From Leptidea sinapis (taxonomy: Eukaryota > Arthropoda > Insecta > Lepidoptera > Pieridae), in NCBI RefSeq assembly GCF_905404315.1, contig NC_066269.1, positions 13,274,501 to 13,338,500 of the forward strand: 64,000 nucleotides of DNA, given 5' to 3'. Under the pieces are notes generated by a model that saw only the letters and a list, made by a program, of their open reading frames with translations, searched no databases and was not told the origin of the DNA. Both the position numbers and the translations under genes were made by a program. Position 1 is the stretch's first letter, and each line of letters opens with the position of its first letter. Positions 20,544-32,409 of this stretch are shown here, piece after piece.

Positions 20544-21262
20544 AGGGTTCCGTAGCCAAATGGCATAAAAGGGATCCATTATGGATTCGTGTCTGTCTGT
20601 CTGTCTGTCCATCCGTATGTCACAGCCACTTTTTTCCGAACCTATAAGAACTCAACTGTTGAAAGTTAAATAAAGAGATATGTTTGAAGCGTTTAAGCAA
20701 AAAGCAATCATATATCGTGAACTTATCATGTCAAGAAACTTGGTAAGTAGATGTATTCTGTGAACCGCATTAAGATTTTTTTTGACAAAAATAGGAAAAA
20801 AGCAATAAATTTTGTAGTTTCCCCATTTTTAGAAGTGAAACTCATTTTATTTTTCATCAAAACCATACGTGTATCTATGAATAGGTCTTCAAAAATTCAG
20901 GTTTCTAATATATTTTTTTTTTCTAAACTGTATTGTTTGCGCGAGAGACTTCTTCCAAAGGCTTCCAAAGTGATAAATGTGTGTAACTGTAACTTTTAAA
21001 ATAAGAGAATGATAAAATAAAAAAAGTATATGATGTACATTACCATGCAAATTTCCACCGAAAATTGGTTTGAACGAGATCTAGTAAGTAGTTTTTTTTT
21101 AATACATCATAAGTCGTACTATCAATAACTTAATTGAAAAAAATACACTATTATTAAAACATCGATCAAAGTTACAACGAACTACAAGAACTTTTATATT
21201 ATGTTACTTGCTGCTACGGAACCCTTCATGTGCGAGTCCGACTCGCACTTGGCCGCTTTTTT
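20544..21262 (+). mobile_element. GGTTCCGTA element, fuller copy
   Basis: The left end AGGGTTCCGTAGCC is the reverse complement of a right-side block GGCTACGGAACCCT (21213-21225, one base off). Beyond this lies the familiar lepidopteran end CGAGTCCGACTCGCACTTGG. Inside is a GTCT microsatellite (20589-20616). No intact frame. A partial copy lies at 5470-5790. Confidence 0.6.
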
Positions 21263-21269
21263 ATTTACT

Positions 21270-21450
21270 TATGCGCCACATAAGCCACAACCTGAGAGTT
21301 GAACAAAGCATACAAGATTTTATAAACGATACGTCACTCGAACGGTTGGCTCAGTTGGAAAGAGCGCTCGCACGGAACACGTGAGGTCGTGGGTTCGAGT
21401 CCCGCATCGTTCATAAATTTTTGTTTTCAGTTTTATTTGTGTAATTAACA
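21270..21450 (+). repeat. tRNA-derived repeat, copy 3
   Basis: Best-preserved copy: 7-bp acceptor pairing GAACGGT/ATCGTTC (one G-T pair), D arm GCTC/GAGC, T arm with GGGTTCGAGTCCC. The span from first to last acceptor base is 73. The anticodon region does not form a standard 5+7+5 arm, so I regard it as a repeat, not a working tRNA gene. Confidence 0.55.
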
Positions 21451-21454
21451 ACAT

Positions 21455-23500
21455 ATCTTTATAGGTACTTATAAAGTTGCAGTTTACAAAATTGTTTATT
21501 ATGATGTCTTATGTTGCAAGGTAATGTTTTTTCGTAAGGCTATCATTATGAGATAGCAATCAATGATTTGCCACGGAGAAATATGCGCCGGCACAAAGAA
21601 GCCTGGTCGTACCCTTGCGTTTGCAGAAATAACTGCACATATGGACCTAATAGGTCTACCTAGAATCGAACCTCGAGTCGTGAAAATAACAACAACTTTT
21701 TGCGTCTCAGTGTCTTTAATGAAACTATTACTTTTTTAGAGTATGTAATTAGTTTACTACCAAGTTTTACTTTCTTAATAATAATTTCGATATGTTATTT
21801 TATTGTATTTAATTTCGTCTCTTTTTCACTTTCAGCATCATTTTGCATATTGCATAACAAAGGAGGAGGTTCTCAATTCGTCCCTGTTTTCTTTATGTTG
21901 GTTATTACCTCAGAACTTTCGACTGGGCGAACCGATTTTGATAATTCTTGTTTTATTTGAAAGCTGGTGCTTCCCGTGTGCTCCCATTGGTCCATACGTG
22001 ACAGTGGCATCCATGAGAAAACCATTAAAGTCTTAAAATTGCTCTTACTGTACGTAATTATTTTTATCCTTTTTAGTGCATATGTAATGGTTTGGAATAG
22101 TGTTTTTGAAGTTGGTTGTTTGTTTGTAAATTGTTTTGCATAATTAACTAGCTGTACCCGGCATGCGTTGATACTTATCAAGTATAAAAACAAATAGTAA
22201 TATTCTGTATATTTAAGTACTTTTTTAGATACAATGTTTTTGGTTTTTTTCTCTGGTGCGTAGCGTAAGTGAGGCGGGTTTCCGATGCGCGAGCAAGCCA
22301 AATACAGTTGGCAAAATGAAAAGTACGGCTTTTCAAACGCGAGTCGTACCGGAAACTACAAGCGTTTGAATTCAAATGGCTTTATCTGTAGGAATTATTG
22401 GCATGCGCGGCGACGGTACATCATCTGCCTTAAATTTTCCAATGTAAATCGTTCCTACTATGAAATTGTTCGTAATTTTTTCACTATAAGTCTGGTACCG
22501 TTACAAGGTTGTCGTGGATTGATATTTCGGAGAAGAATGATAGTCACGCCAAATTTCTAATTCTCATCATCAAAGTGCGGAAGACAACCTCCAATTAAGT
22601 GAATTTTAGTATTCAGTTGGATAATTTACAGCTTCATCTTGATTAATTATATTATCGATGGGTTTATATATGCTATGGTGCCACCATAAAATAACCTATA
22701 TTTATTATTTTATATATTAAAGTCATATTGTATGTATTTAAATGTTCTAAGATGTTTTTTATTTATTTCGTTGAGAACGAGAGATGAAAATTTAAATTTA
22801 TATTTAATTCAACTTTTACATTACTATGGAAAACATTGATTTATATAAAAATACGTTATCATTTCTGACTAAATTTATCGCCAGATATGGAAGGGGAAAG
22901 AAATTGATTCTGTAATTTCTTTCCTAACTTATATTTAATAACTTTAAAACTCTTGTGATAATTCCCGCACTAATTTCGGCTTATTATTTTATAATATGTT
23001 ATTGGAGGAACTTCAGTGACTCCCCGCGACCGAATTATATCATATTGCGATAGTTAATAATATTGTATGCGACAATTGTATAAGAAGGGTAAAAAACGTG
23101 AGTGGTGGGGGTTGCGATGTGTCGCATACAATATTTTACCTACGACTTAAAAGAAGTTAGATACTCATTTATCATATAGACTAGCTTAATAGAGGTGAAT
23201 GCCACAATACAATAGTGATATCTGAATTCAAATCGCTTTAGTCAAAACAGACAGAAATTCTAAAGAAAAAACTTGTTGGTATTAGTTACCCATACTAAAT
23301 TGACTTACAAACACCGCGCTTTTTTGGTCCTACTTTGTCCTGTAATGATTATATATTTTTATTTTATCTAGAGCTTTATTTCCTTACATCTATACATTTA
23401 GGTATGTACTTATAAATTGTATTCATGGGTATGTGTTAATATTTCATTATTTTAAATAAAATTATTTTGTTAGTATTGTTATTTATTATTTTCGATATAA
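21455..23500. other. Mostly AT-rich; no gene recognised
   Basis: A fragment starting AACTAGCTGTACCCGGCATG (22147) looks like a truncated RTE-type repeat. A GC-richer patch at about 22250-22420 has open but unrecognised frames on both strands. The rest is AT-rich. Confidence 0.4.
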
Positions 23501-23507
23501 GGACCGT

Positions 23508-23665
23508 CTGTAGCGGTAAAAGCCTCCTCCATTAATTTCCTCTCGTTCCTGTCTCTTGCAATTCTTCTCCACATCTTTCCTACTATTTCTACTATGTCAT
23601 CTCTCCATCTCTTACTAGGCCTGCCTCAATTTAGTTTCCTATTCATAGGGTACCAGTTCATTACT
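23508..23665 (-). mobile_element. LINE reverse transcriptase C-terminal relic
   Basis: Minus-strand translation gives GRPSKRWRDDIVEIVGKMW, RRIARDRNERKLMEEAF. This matches the usual GRP.KRW.DDI....G..W...A.DR..W....EA end of lepidopteran LINE proteins. One in-frame stop lies just upstream. Confidence 0.65.
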
Positions 23666-24045
23666 TTTTTGTATTAATTGACTTAATTATTATATATTAC
23701 TTAAATATAATGTTGCCGAAAATATTTTCAATAGCAATGTCATATTGTAAAAGTTTTACTACACTGTTATTGCTGGTTTAGTATTTACTTTATAAAATCT
23801 CATTGCACTTTGAAATTGTTGTATGCGAGTACTCTTCACACTCAATTGAAGTGAATCACTCAAACAAAGTGGTAAAACTATTAAAGTGATGAGTTTGCGA
23901 AATTTTATATAGAAAACGTGTTCTATTGAGAACACAAGATTGTTAGTGGGGATTGAAGCTATTGGTACAAGTTAACTTGTTAACTTTTAAAAGATATTTA
24001 AGTCAACTTTTGAAAATTTTTGTTAATTTTTTTTACTGTAAAAGG

Positions 24046-24122
24046 CATAATAAAAGACTTATTTTTTCAAAATGGATTCCTTTAGAATTCTTTTTGATGT
24101 CATTTCTAATATACTAGATGGG
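24046..24122 (-). repeat. LINE 3' tail (family K), minus orientation
   Basis: AATTCTTTTTGATGTCATTT and ATTCCTTTAG match the tail of 27588-28100 in the same orientation. Confidence 0.55.
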
Positions 24123-24359
24123 TCCATATTGGCTCACCTAAAGTGCTTTATCCGAAATTGTTCTTCCTAACTATTTGTAATCCGAATGATCATTCTTCCT
24201 AAAACTTTTCATCATAAAGTTTTCATTCATACTATTTGTAGTGCTACCGGCGATGCTCATAACACTGATGTTTCCGAAAATTGTAATTAATAACATAACT
24301 GTATTTTATCATTACGCTTTTATCCCTAAACATACTCACCATAATATTTTCACTCATAC

Positions 24360-24900
24360 TCAAACCAAAATAAAAGACTAACCTCCCCCCTCCCTAATTT
24401 GTTAATTGGGGGAAACGCCTTCAATTTGGTTCTAACTTAACCTAACCTAACCAATTTTAATGAATTGTAGTTGATAGAGACTTGGTCCACGATTATAGTG
24501 CTACCACTCTTATAACAACCTATTACACAGTTTTCAAGAAAAACCAAAATATAAGTCTACCCTCCCCCTCCCTAATTTGTTAATGGGGGGAAACGCCTTC
24601 AATTTGGTTCTAACTTAACCTAACCTAACCAATTTTAATGAATTGTAGTTGATAGAGACTTGGTCCACGATTATAGTGCTACCACTCTTATAACAACCTA
24701 TTACACAGTTTTCAAGAAAAACCAAAATATAAGTCTACCCTCCCCCTCCCTAATTTGTTAATGGGGGGAAACGCCTACAATTTGGATCTGGCACTCGCCG
24801 GCCGCTGCCGTGGCACGCTACGCTCGGCTCGTACGTTGTTTTAACTGATCTAACATAACCTAACCTAACAAATTTTAATGAATTGTAGTTGATAAAATAC
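24360..24900. repeat. 178-bp tandem repeat, nearly three units, with CCTAA runs
   Basis: The block ACTTAACCTAACCTAACC, AATTGTAGTTGATAGAGAC, TATAACAACCTATTACACAG, CCCTCCCTAATTTGTTAAT repeats with a period of 178 bases. The third unit is broken by a GC-rich insert (24782-24840). Each unit holds two to three CCTAA steps, the complement of the insect telomere unit TTAGG. Confidence 0.8.
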
Positions 24901-25367
24901 TTGTGGTAATGTTATTCGAATACCGTCAAACCAACTATCATTTCCTCGGTTAACCTTAGATTTGACTCTGCATGCTTTTTTACTGCATATAAAAGAGCCC
25001 ACAGTCCGATTGTATGAATATACAATCGTCATTGTTTTTTTATAATAATTACAATTTTTTTGCCTTGGAATAATTATTTTGCTCTCAGCAAGGGCAATAA
25101 CTTGCTCGCGCGTACCCAATTGCTGATGGGTCCATTATTAATAAAAAGAAATCTAAACAAAAAAGATATGACTTTGAATAATAGTATAAACGATGGTTAT
25201 GTTGCGAAAATATAGGAAAACAAATAAAAGTATAATATATAGATGTTTATTGCCACTGACATTATGAAGTTGAATGCTTCGGAATTATTAACATTACAGA
25301 CAATTTAATGTTAGGATGAAAAATGTTAGGAAGGACATTTTCGGATTTCCAATTATCGGAGTTGAAA

Positions 25368-25610
25368 TTTTAGGAAACAAATGGCGCTCTGAGAGAAGAA
25401 GCGGCGCAAGAAATTCTCCTAGTATTCTGTTTAGCGCTCTTTTTATTGAAATATACAATTTTGTAGTGTCATTGCTATTGCTATAAAATAATTATAATCT
25501 AGGCCCAGGTTGTCAGATCACTTAGATATTCAGATGTTTTTTTAATAAAATTCATTTAAATATATTTATAGATAATGCCTGAACAGTGGCTGGGACTTTA
25601 TTATAAAAGT
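25368..25610 (-). repeat. LINE 3' region (family K), minus orientation
   Basis: Matches 27660-27960: AAATGGCGCTCTGAGAGAAG, GAATTTCTTGCGCCGCTTC-type text and ATGCCTGAACAGTGGCTGGG occur in the same order. Both ends are truncated. It ends at a small inverted repeat, TTAAGATACATAATATGTAT. Confidence 0.6.
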
Positions 25611-25727
25611 GTATATGTACATTTAACCTTAAGCCGTCTTAAGATACATAATATGTATCTTAAGACGGCTTCTAGAATTTTTTAGTACATCTCAATTAAG
25701 ACACTAAATGTAAGTTCTAATATTCTG

Positions 25728-25990
25728 CCAGTGGGAGGCTCTTTTGCACAGGATGCCGGCTAGATTATGTATAGCACAACGACGCCTTTTTCTGAAGTAC
25801 TACTGTGTAAGCATTATTGCGTTTCGGTCTAAAGTATCTTATTTCTCAAGGTGACGAGCGCAGTTGTAGTGCCGCTCTGAATTTTTAGGTTTTTCAACAA
25901 TCCTGAGTAGCACTGCATTGTAATGGGCAGGGCGTATCAATTACCATCAGCTGAACGTCCTGCTCGTCTCTTCCCTTATTTTAATAAAAA
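25728..25990 (+). mobile_element. SINE-like family S with internal deletion
   Basis: Starts CCAGTGGGAGGCTCTTTTGC and ends in CTCGTCTCTTCCC plus an A-rich tail. The segment around GGCGCCGTAGCTAGTG is missing. Confidence 0.7.
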
Positions 25991-26852
25991 AAATGTTCGA
26001 AAAAAAAAATAAAAAACATATTTCTACTAAATAATTCATTTTCCATAATATCATCAGCCGCGCGCTTTAGCATAGCTACTGACATCTCACTCCGTGCCCT
26101 CATATGCGGCCACGTAAGGGTGATAAAAATTTTGTTCGAAAATTTAAATAAAACACTTTTTTTCAATCCCCCTGAAAACGTACCGGCATGTGAAAAGGTC
26201 TTGAAACGACGGGGTAACTAATATAAAAATATAAAATATAATTACTGGGCAATAGGACATAACATCTTATGTCTCAAGGTGTCGTGCGCAGTTGTAGTGC
26301 CGCTCAGAATTTTAGCTGTTTTTCAAGATTTCTGAGCGGCACTGCATTGTAATGGGCAGGGCGTATCAATTACCATCAGCTGAACGTCCTGCTCGTCTCT
26401 TCCCTTATTTTAATAAAAAAAAATGTTCGAAAAAAAAATAAAAAACATATTTCTACTAAATAATTCATTTTCCATAATATCATCAGCCGCGCGCTTTAGC
26501 ATAGCTACTGACATCTCACTCCGTGCCCTCATATGCGGCCACGTAAGGGTGATAAAAATTTTGTTCGAAAATTTAAATAAAACCATTTTTTTCAATCCCC
26601 CTGAAAACGTACCGGCATGTGAAAAGGTCTTGAAACGACGGGGTAACTAATATAAAAATATAAAATATAATTACTGGGCAATAGGACATAACATCTTATG
26701 TCTCAAGGTGTCGTGCGCAGTTGTAGTGCCGCTCAGAATTTTAGCTGTTTTTCAAGATTTCTGAGCGGCACTGCATTGTAATGGGCAGGGCGTATCAATT
26801 ACCATCAGCTGGACGTCCTGCCCGTCTCGTCCCTTATTTTCATTAAAAAAAA
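25991..26852 (+). repeat. 430-bp tandem duplication including family A and family S pieces
   Basis: The unit starting AAATGTTCGAAAAAAA at 25991 recurs at 26421 (offset 430) nearly unchanged. Each unit contains GCGCGCTTTAGCATAGCTAC, a family A start (CCCCCTGAAAACGTACCGG) and the 3' half of family S (26246-26420, 26676-26852). The near identity points to a recent duplication. Confidence 0.85.
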
Positions 26853-26965
26853 TGTAACTGTTATGCAAAAATCGAATGTAAAATCACAGAATTACACACG
26901 TTTTAATCCTTTAAAAGTGTTATAATTAAATGTGTAACACTCGTGTTAATCAAAGAACACACTAA
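26850..26965 (+). repeat. Interspersed repeat family A, 3' part
   Basis: TTTTAATCCTTTAAAAGTG and ACACTCGTGTTAATCAAAG match 5851-6040. It may be the missing 3' half of the family A piece in the adjacent duplicated unit. Confidence 0.6.
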
Positions 26966-26969
26966 ATAG

Positions 26970-27585
26970 GAAAATTTCAATTATTTACTTTAAATTTTAG
27001 AACTGTATTGTTGCGATTAAGGCTCTAAGATTTAAGTATTAAAGATTTATAGCTCTACCCATGTATTCATTCAATCATAATAGATTTATGTAGACTGTCA
27101 CTGTTGTACTCCAAAAGGACGCTCTAGGCACACATGCTTATTTCCTATTTTTCTATTTATATATGTCCTCAAATTACGCACAAAATTCTATAATAACTCG
27201 GTTACATAAAACCTATAATAATAATTTTAGTTCGGCTGATATTTTTCACCTCAATAAACTCAAATTCAAAAATGAGATATTAAGAATATTAGTTGTAACA
27301 TAATTTTATGATTTTATTAATATAGTTCATTTGACGTTAGTTAGGTATCTTTTCATAGTTTATATCCTGTGTTTTGATCACATTAAAACGAATACACACA
27401 CAAACATGCGCACATGTATATATAATTGTATACTGACTAGCACCTATCCGAATACATTCATGGTGTTTCACTGTGTTGATTGCTTAAAGATTGCTCAGGC
27501 CTTTAAAATATTAATCCCCTTTTAGCTGTCAGATCATATTTATATGTGTTAATTAAATATTTTTAAAAGCCGTGGATTATGTATA
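26970..27585. other. No gene recognised
   Basis: AT-rich; no recognisable motif or repeat. Confidence 0.4.
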
Positions 27586-27587
27586 AA

Positions 27588-28100
27588 AGCCATAAAGGCA
27601 TTTATTTTCTCAAAATTGATTCCTCTAGAATTCTTTTTGATGTCATTTCTAATAACTACTAGATACTACTACCGCTTCGGAAACAAATGGCGCTCTGAGA
27701 GAGAAGAAGCGGCGCAAGAAACTCTGCCAGCATTCTTTTTTTGCGCTCTTTTCAATAAAAATATACAATATTGTAGAATCATTTCTATCGCTATAAAATA
27801 ATCACAATGTAGTCCCAGGCTGTCCGATCATTTAGATATTCAGCAGTGGAGTAATAGGATTTACGACAGAGCCATTTTTTTATAAAAACTTTAAATTTAT
27901 TCATAGATAATGCCTGAACAGTGGCTGGGACTTTATTATAGAAGTGTATACATTTACCCTTAAAGCTATTGTGTATCTTATAAATAAATAAATAGCGACA
28001 CGCATTATATATAGTATGTAAATATCTGCTTCTGTTATTCTTATAGTTTGTATAAGCGCAGGGTGAAAACATATCTCTCGCAACCCCATTATTCAAGAAA
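27588..28100 (-). mobile_element. LINE 3' end with reverse transcriptase C-terminus (family K)
   Basis: Minus-strand frame 27791-28096 reads YNACRYLFIYKIHNSFKGKC, IHFYNKVPATVQALS, MNKFKVFIKKWLCRKSYYS and EYLNDRTAW. This is the typical C-terminal end of a CR1/Jockey-like LINE reverse transcriptase. Its 3' UTR follows down to about 27588. Only the last ~100 codons are present. A plus-oriented copy faces it at 28195-28500. Confidence 0.75.
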
Positions 28101-28194
28101 GCATTATATGAAACCTTTTCTCATAACTCAACCCTTTTACACGATCCTCAACCTTTTTTGTAGTCACAATCCACTTCCGAAGTCCCGGCTATCT

Positions 28195-28500
28195 ATAAAT
28201 CCCTGCTATACGCTGTTAGTTTAAAAAAGCTTTATTATAAAGCATTATCTATAAATAAATTTAATTGTTATTGAAAAAAAATAGTTCTGTTGTAAATCCT
28301 ACTACTCCACAGCTGAATTTCTAAGCCATGTCAGTACAATATTGTATATTTCATTAAAAAGAGCGCAAAAAAATGAATGCTTGGAATGTCAGAGCGTCAT
28401 TTGTTTCCGAAGGGGTGGTTGTGTTAGAAATGACATCAAAAAAGAATCTTAAAGAATCAATTTTGAGAAAATAAGTGCCTTTTATGCCTTTAAAGATTTT
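28195..28500 (+). mobile_element. LINE 3' end (family K), plus orientation
   Basis: Mirror of 27588-27900: TTGTAAATCCTACTACTCC, AAAAAGAGCGCAAAAAAATG, AAATGACATCAAAAAAGAAT, TCAATTTTGAGAAAATAAG. Together the two copies form a long imperfect inverted repeat. Confidence 0.65.
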
Positions 28501-28509
28501 TCTAAGAAA

Positions 28510-29148
28510 ATATTGTTCGTACCAATGATATTATATTCATATACCTATATATTAAAAAATATATTCTATACATTGTAGAGAACCTACCTACTTTGTGTTA
28601 ATTACCTTTAAATAACAACCCTTAACCCTTTTAATTAACGCCCATGACCTTGTGCATACCCGAATTGTGCCATTTAACTATGTTTAAAAAAAATACAAAA
28701 AGTATCGAAATTCAATAAACTTATTGCACATTTCTCTTAGATTGTAAACTAAAAATCCCTATCACATTATAACTTGTTCTCGTAACAAAACTTGGCAACA
28801 GAAAATCAATCATTTAAAAGATTAGTGTATATTTTTTGCAATATTATAATAATCATCTGAATTCCTCCTAAAAATGGCGATGGCTCATCAGATCTGGAAT
28901 GGCATCTAGGTAAATGAATCGTAAGTATACACACGCAATTATTACATATGCAAGTATGTATTGCAAATAAAGAATTGCAATTGTTATTAACAAATTAAAA
29001 TCGAAAAGATAGTATTATATTTTAATATTTAAGGAATTTTGAAAAAGGTCCTTAAACAGGAGAAAATGTTCAATATAAAATTTGTGACTCCCGGTACTCT
29101 ATCGGATAATAGGGCTATGTCATTATAGGCATTGTCGCTAAGGGACGG
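28510..29148. other. No gene recognised
   Basis: AT-rich; no recognisable frame. Confidence 0.4.
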
Positions 29149-29466
29149 TTTTTTTTATTGCAATACGGGAAGAGACGAGCAGGACGTTCAGCTGATGGTA
29201 ATTGTTACGCCCTGCCCATTTCAATGCAGTGCCGTTCAGGATTCTTGAAAAACCCTCAAAAAAAAAGTGGCACTACAATTTTGCTCGTCACTTTGAGACA
29301 TGAGATGTTAAGTCTCATTTGTCCAGTAGTTTCACCAGATACGGCCGCGGCGCACTTCAGACCGATACACAATAATGCTTGCACATTACTGCTTTACGGC
29401 AGAAAAAGGCGCCGTTGTGGTACCCATAATCTAGCCGGCATCCTGTGCAAAGAAGCCTCCCACTGG
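29149..29466 (-). mobile_element. SINE-like family S, full-length reverse copy
   Basis: CAGGACGTTCAGCTGATGG to GAAGCCTCCCACTGG, with all internal landmarks. The open frame that crosses it is incidental. Confidence 0.75.
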
Positions 29467-29547
29467 TAATTACGGTGTACCGCGTTAAATAATTTGTTTA
29501 TATTAAAAATAAAAAAGCTGTATTAAATCCCACAAACTTATATATCA

Positions 29548-29731
29548 CCCTCACCATCGAGGCGCAGCTTCACAATGCGGTTTTCAATAAAATCTCTTCC
29601 ACGTATAATGTGGAATAGGATTAATTGCGCGATCTTGACAAGTCACCGCAACATGGGTACCTTTAAAAAAAAAGACTATGAGGATTGGCTAGAAAGCATA
29701 GGCGGCAGTGTTAAGGTGCTCACCGTCAAGT
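29548..29731 (+). mobile_element. Jockey-type LINE C-terminal fragment
   Basis: Translation PSPSRRSFTMRFSIKSLPR, IMWNRINCAILTSHRNMGTF and KKKDYEDWLES parallels the VRFSRSFLPRT..LWNELPC........MGTFKKS end of the 9.4 kb and 62-64 kb elements, but it is clearly diverged. Confidence 0.5.
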
Positions 29732-29775
29732 GAGAGGGGGTAAGCGTGATTGTCCTCGTAATACACAAACTATTT

Positions 29776-30230
29776 CTATTATCATCATCAGCCGGAAGAC
29801 GTCCACTGCTGGACAAAGGCCTCCCCCAAAGATTTCCTCGAGGGCAGCGCAGGACCGATCCTGCGCTGCCCTCATCCAACGAATTCCGGCGGTCTTGAGC
29901 AGATCATCGGTCCATCTTGTAGGGGGCCTACCAACACTACGTCTTCCGATGCGTGGTCGCCATTCGAAGACTTTACTGCCCCAACGACCATCTGTCCGTC
30001 AACCTATGTGCCCTACCTACTGCCACTTCAGTTTTGGTTAACTTTGGTTTTCCTACGGATCTCCTCATTTCTAATTCGATCTCGCAGGGAAACTCCTCCG
30101 AGGAGCATAGCCCTCTCCATTGCCCTCTGAGCGACCATGAGCTTTTCATAAGGCCAATAGTTGGTGACCACGTCTGCGTACCGTAAGTCATCACTGGCAA
30201 CACACACTGGTTGAAAACCCTCGTTTTCGT
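29776..30230 (-). mobile_element. Endonuclease-reverse transcriptase LINE, 3' relic
   Basis: Minus-strand translation yields VMTYGTQTWSPTIGLMKS, then frame-shifted versions of the ERAMLGVSL and RPRTGRRSVGRPP segments, and ends at a TGATGATAA tail (ATCATCATC on the plus strand at 29783). A segment around 29850-29880 contains an inverted copy of CAGCGCAGGACCGATC. Confidence 0.75.
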
Positions 30231-30239
30231 CGTTGAAAA

Positions 30240-31085
30240 CTGTACAATTATTAAAAAACCCACTGTAAAGTATTGAAACATTTAATCATTTTTGTGTCAA
30301 TAATTTAACTTATAATATAAAACAAGGAAGACATACTTTGTATCTTTACCGAACAAAGTGTAAAACATTAACATTTTTCTCATATTTACATAAATACACA
30401 GCTTCACGTACAAAGACACCTTGGCATACATCTACTCATAATACTTTACATAAATCAAAATAATAGTTTCTTGAGGACAATCGCAACAAATGCATTTGCT
30501 AGAAACTCATCAGCAATCAACCATAACATTATGTGAAAATTGATGCCATAACAAAAATTATACAACATAAAAAAATATAAAACAAATGCCTTCAAGATAC
30601 GAATGGAAGACAGGGAAATGAAACAGTCTCACAAAATAAGCATTATTCATAATGCATCGACTATTCCTAGTATGGCAAGTATTAAAATATGAAAATTTAT
30701 AATTTAAACTAAACACTTGGAATGATTTTTACACTTAAATTATTATTTACAATAAATCATATAACAGAAACAATTATTATCATCAAATATTACAGATTTA
30801 TAACTAAGTTATATTTACACTGAGGTCCAATGTGTTCAATACCATTTAGCTGAATTTACACCCGGTTTTATATGAAACATATAATGGAATGGAGGAAAAG
30901 AAACGTCATTGAATATTTATATACTAAATTAATTTAACAATTAGTTCCCTTATCATATTTATAGGCTTTTTCGTATTTTATTGATTACTTTTCTCATCAG
31001 TTTCGCAGTAAAGATTAATTTCACCCCGCATTAGCAACAACTTTTTTTTAAAATTATCATTGCTCCTGTCATGTTGAAACAATGT
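30240..31085. other. AT-rich, no gene recognised
   Basis: No frame over 60 codons and no repeat match. It lies 1.6-2.5 kb past the argos stop codon and could be flank or distal 3' UTR. Confidence 0.4.
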
Positions 31086-31088
31086 GAT

Positions 31089-31651
31089 AAACTTAGATTT
31101 AGAATTGGTCTCCGCTCCAACTAGATACCGAAATAACTAGGAACAATAGCTTTTTTATTACGGCAACTATTGGATGCTTGTGTGCGTCGCATCGTGATAC
31201 TAAATTTATTTTACATTGAAATTAATAAAATATATAACACTTACTGATGATATGTGATCACAGTGTCTTTCTACTTCTTGTTGTATTATTTTTACAAAGT
31301 TTTACTACGCAACCCGGCATTTATATTCAACTATTAAAATTTATTGATGTAGGCGTTACTTTGAGGAAATCCATAAATAAACAAATGGTTTGAGTTTTCT
31401 TTAGTGTTAATTCCGCCAATATTTGTCTTTAAACAATTCGACACGTTTTTCGCCTCTACACGAGGCATCCTCAGGACGTGTGATTTTGGAAGACAAGAGG
31501 CGAAAGTTTAACAGAACATGTGGCACGTCAACGTCACGCATTGTTCGAGACTAACTCGAGTACTTGGGCCTAGTATTAGTTGCCGCACTGTGCGACTACG
31601 CCTGCGGTATCTAGTTGGAGCGCAGCGGAGACCAATCCTTAATCTAAGGTG
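31089..31651. mobile_element. 563-bp element with ~40-base terminal inverted repeats
   Basis: The left end CTTAGATTTAGAATTGGTC...CAACTAGATACCG is mirrored at the right end, whose complement reads CTTAGATTAAGGATTGGTC...CAACTAGATACCG. Inside lies CGCCTCTACACGAGGCATCC followed by TCAGGACGTG, familiar from other lepidopteran repeats. No coding frame, so nonautonomous. A partial inverted copy is at 4808-5366. Confidence 0.7.
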
Positions 31652-31654
31652 ACA

Positions 31655-32405
31655 ACATAATTTATCGTAAATATAAGAGGACCCATAAATTAATATAATT
31701 TAATAAGCGTACAGGAACATTAGTAATAACAGCATGTGTCATTTCTGTTTAACTCTTAATAAACCGCACTGAACAGCAAATAGGTACACGACATAGTATA
31801 AGACTTTTCTAATGAAAAATTTCCTGTATACTTTTTAATATTCAATATTTCGAATGACTACGATATTTTTAAATTAACTTACTGTTAAAACCCATCATTT
31901 CCCGTTTTACTTAGAAATGTAACATTAGCGAAAATGAAATTGATGCTTCAATCGGTATATCTTCATGTTTGAAAGGTTCAATCAAATGTGTATATGAAAC
32001 TGTTAAATTTTTGTTCATAATATAATCTACTGAGATGTATACAAAATTATATTCCTTAATAGTAGTATTTTTCGTCTTGCGTTTGTACTAACAGGAAATG
32101 TGAGCAATTCGATCGGCTATTGTTTTAACCCGCCCCAATAATGAAGCAACTTATAAAATATATGGCAGCCGGTTTTTGACGTACGGTCTGCAAATAAACT
32201 ATCACTTTCAGTGTATAAGTTGGCGCTCAAATTAGCCGTTTCTGGCGTTGGGATTCTTTTACCTTCATAAGAAGTAATTTATATTCATCTTTGAATATAC
32301 GCAAGACACTCTAGCTTAACCATGTAATTAAATATATTATTTGCATTATTAATTAATTATAATATTAAATCATTAGTAACTTATTGCCACAAGCTCTCTA
32401 TACAA
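31655..32405. other. AT-rich 3' flank of argos, no gene seen
   Basis: No recognisable frame or repeat. Confidence 0.4.
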
Positions 32406-32409
32406 TATG

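Noticed and set aside
21341..21415. Functional tRNA gene (best cloverleaf of the three)
   Set aside because: Same repeat family. The 7-bp acceptor stem is good, but the anticodon arm is not standard and the flanks match copy 2.
24360..24900. CRISPR-like array
   Set aside because: The 178-bp units are contiguous tandem repeats without spacers, in an insect genome.
26410..26595. Duplicate 61-codon frames at 25981 and 26410
   Set aside because: Their similarity comes from the 430-bp tandem duplication, not from selection on a protein.
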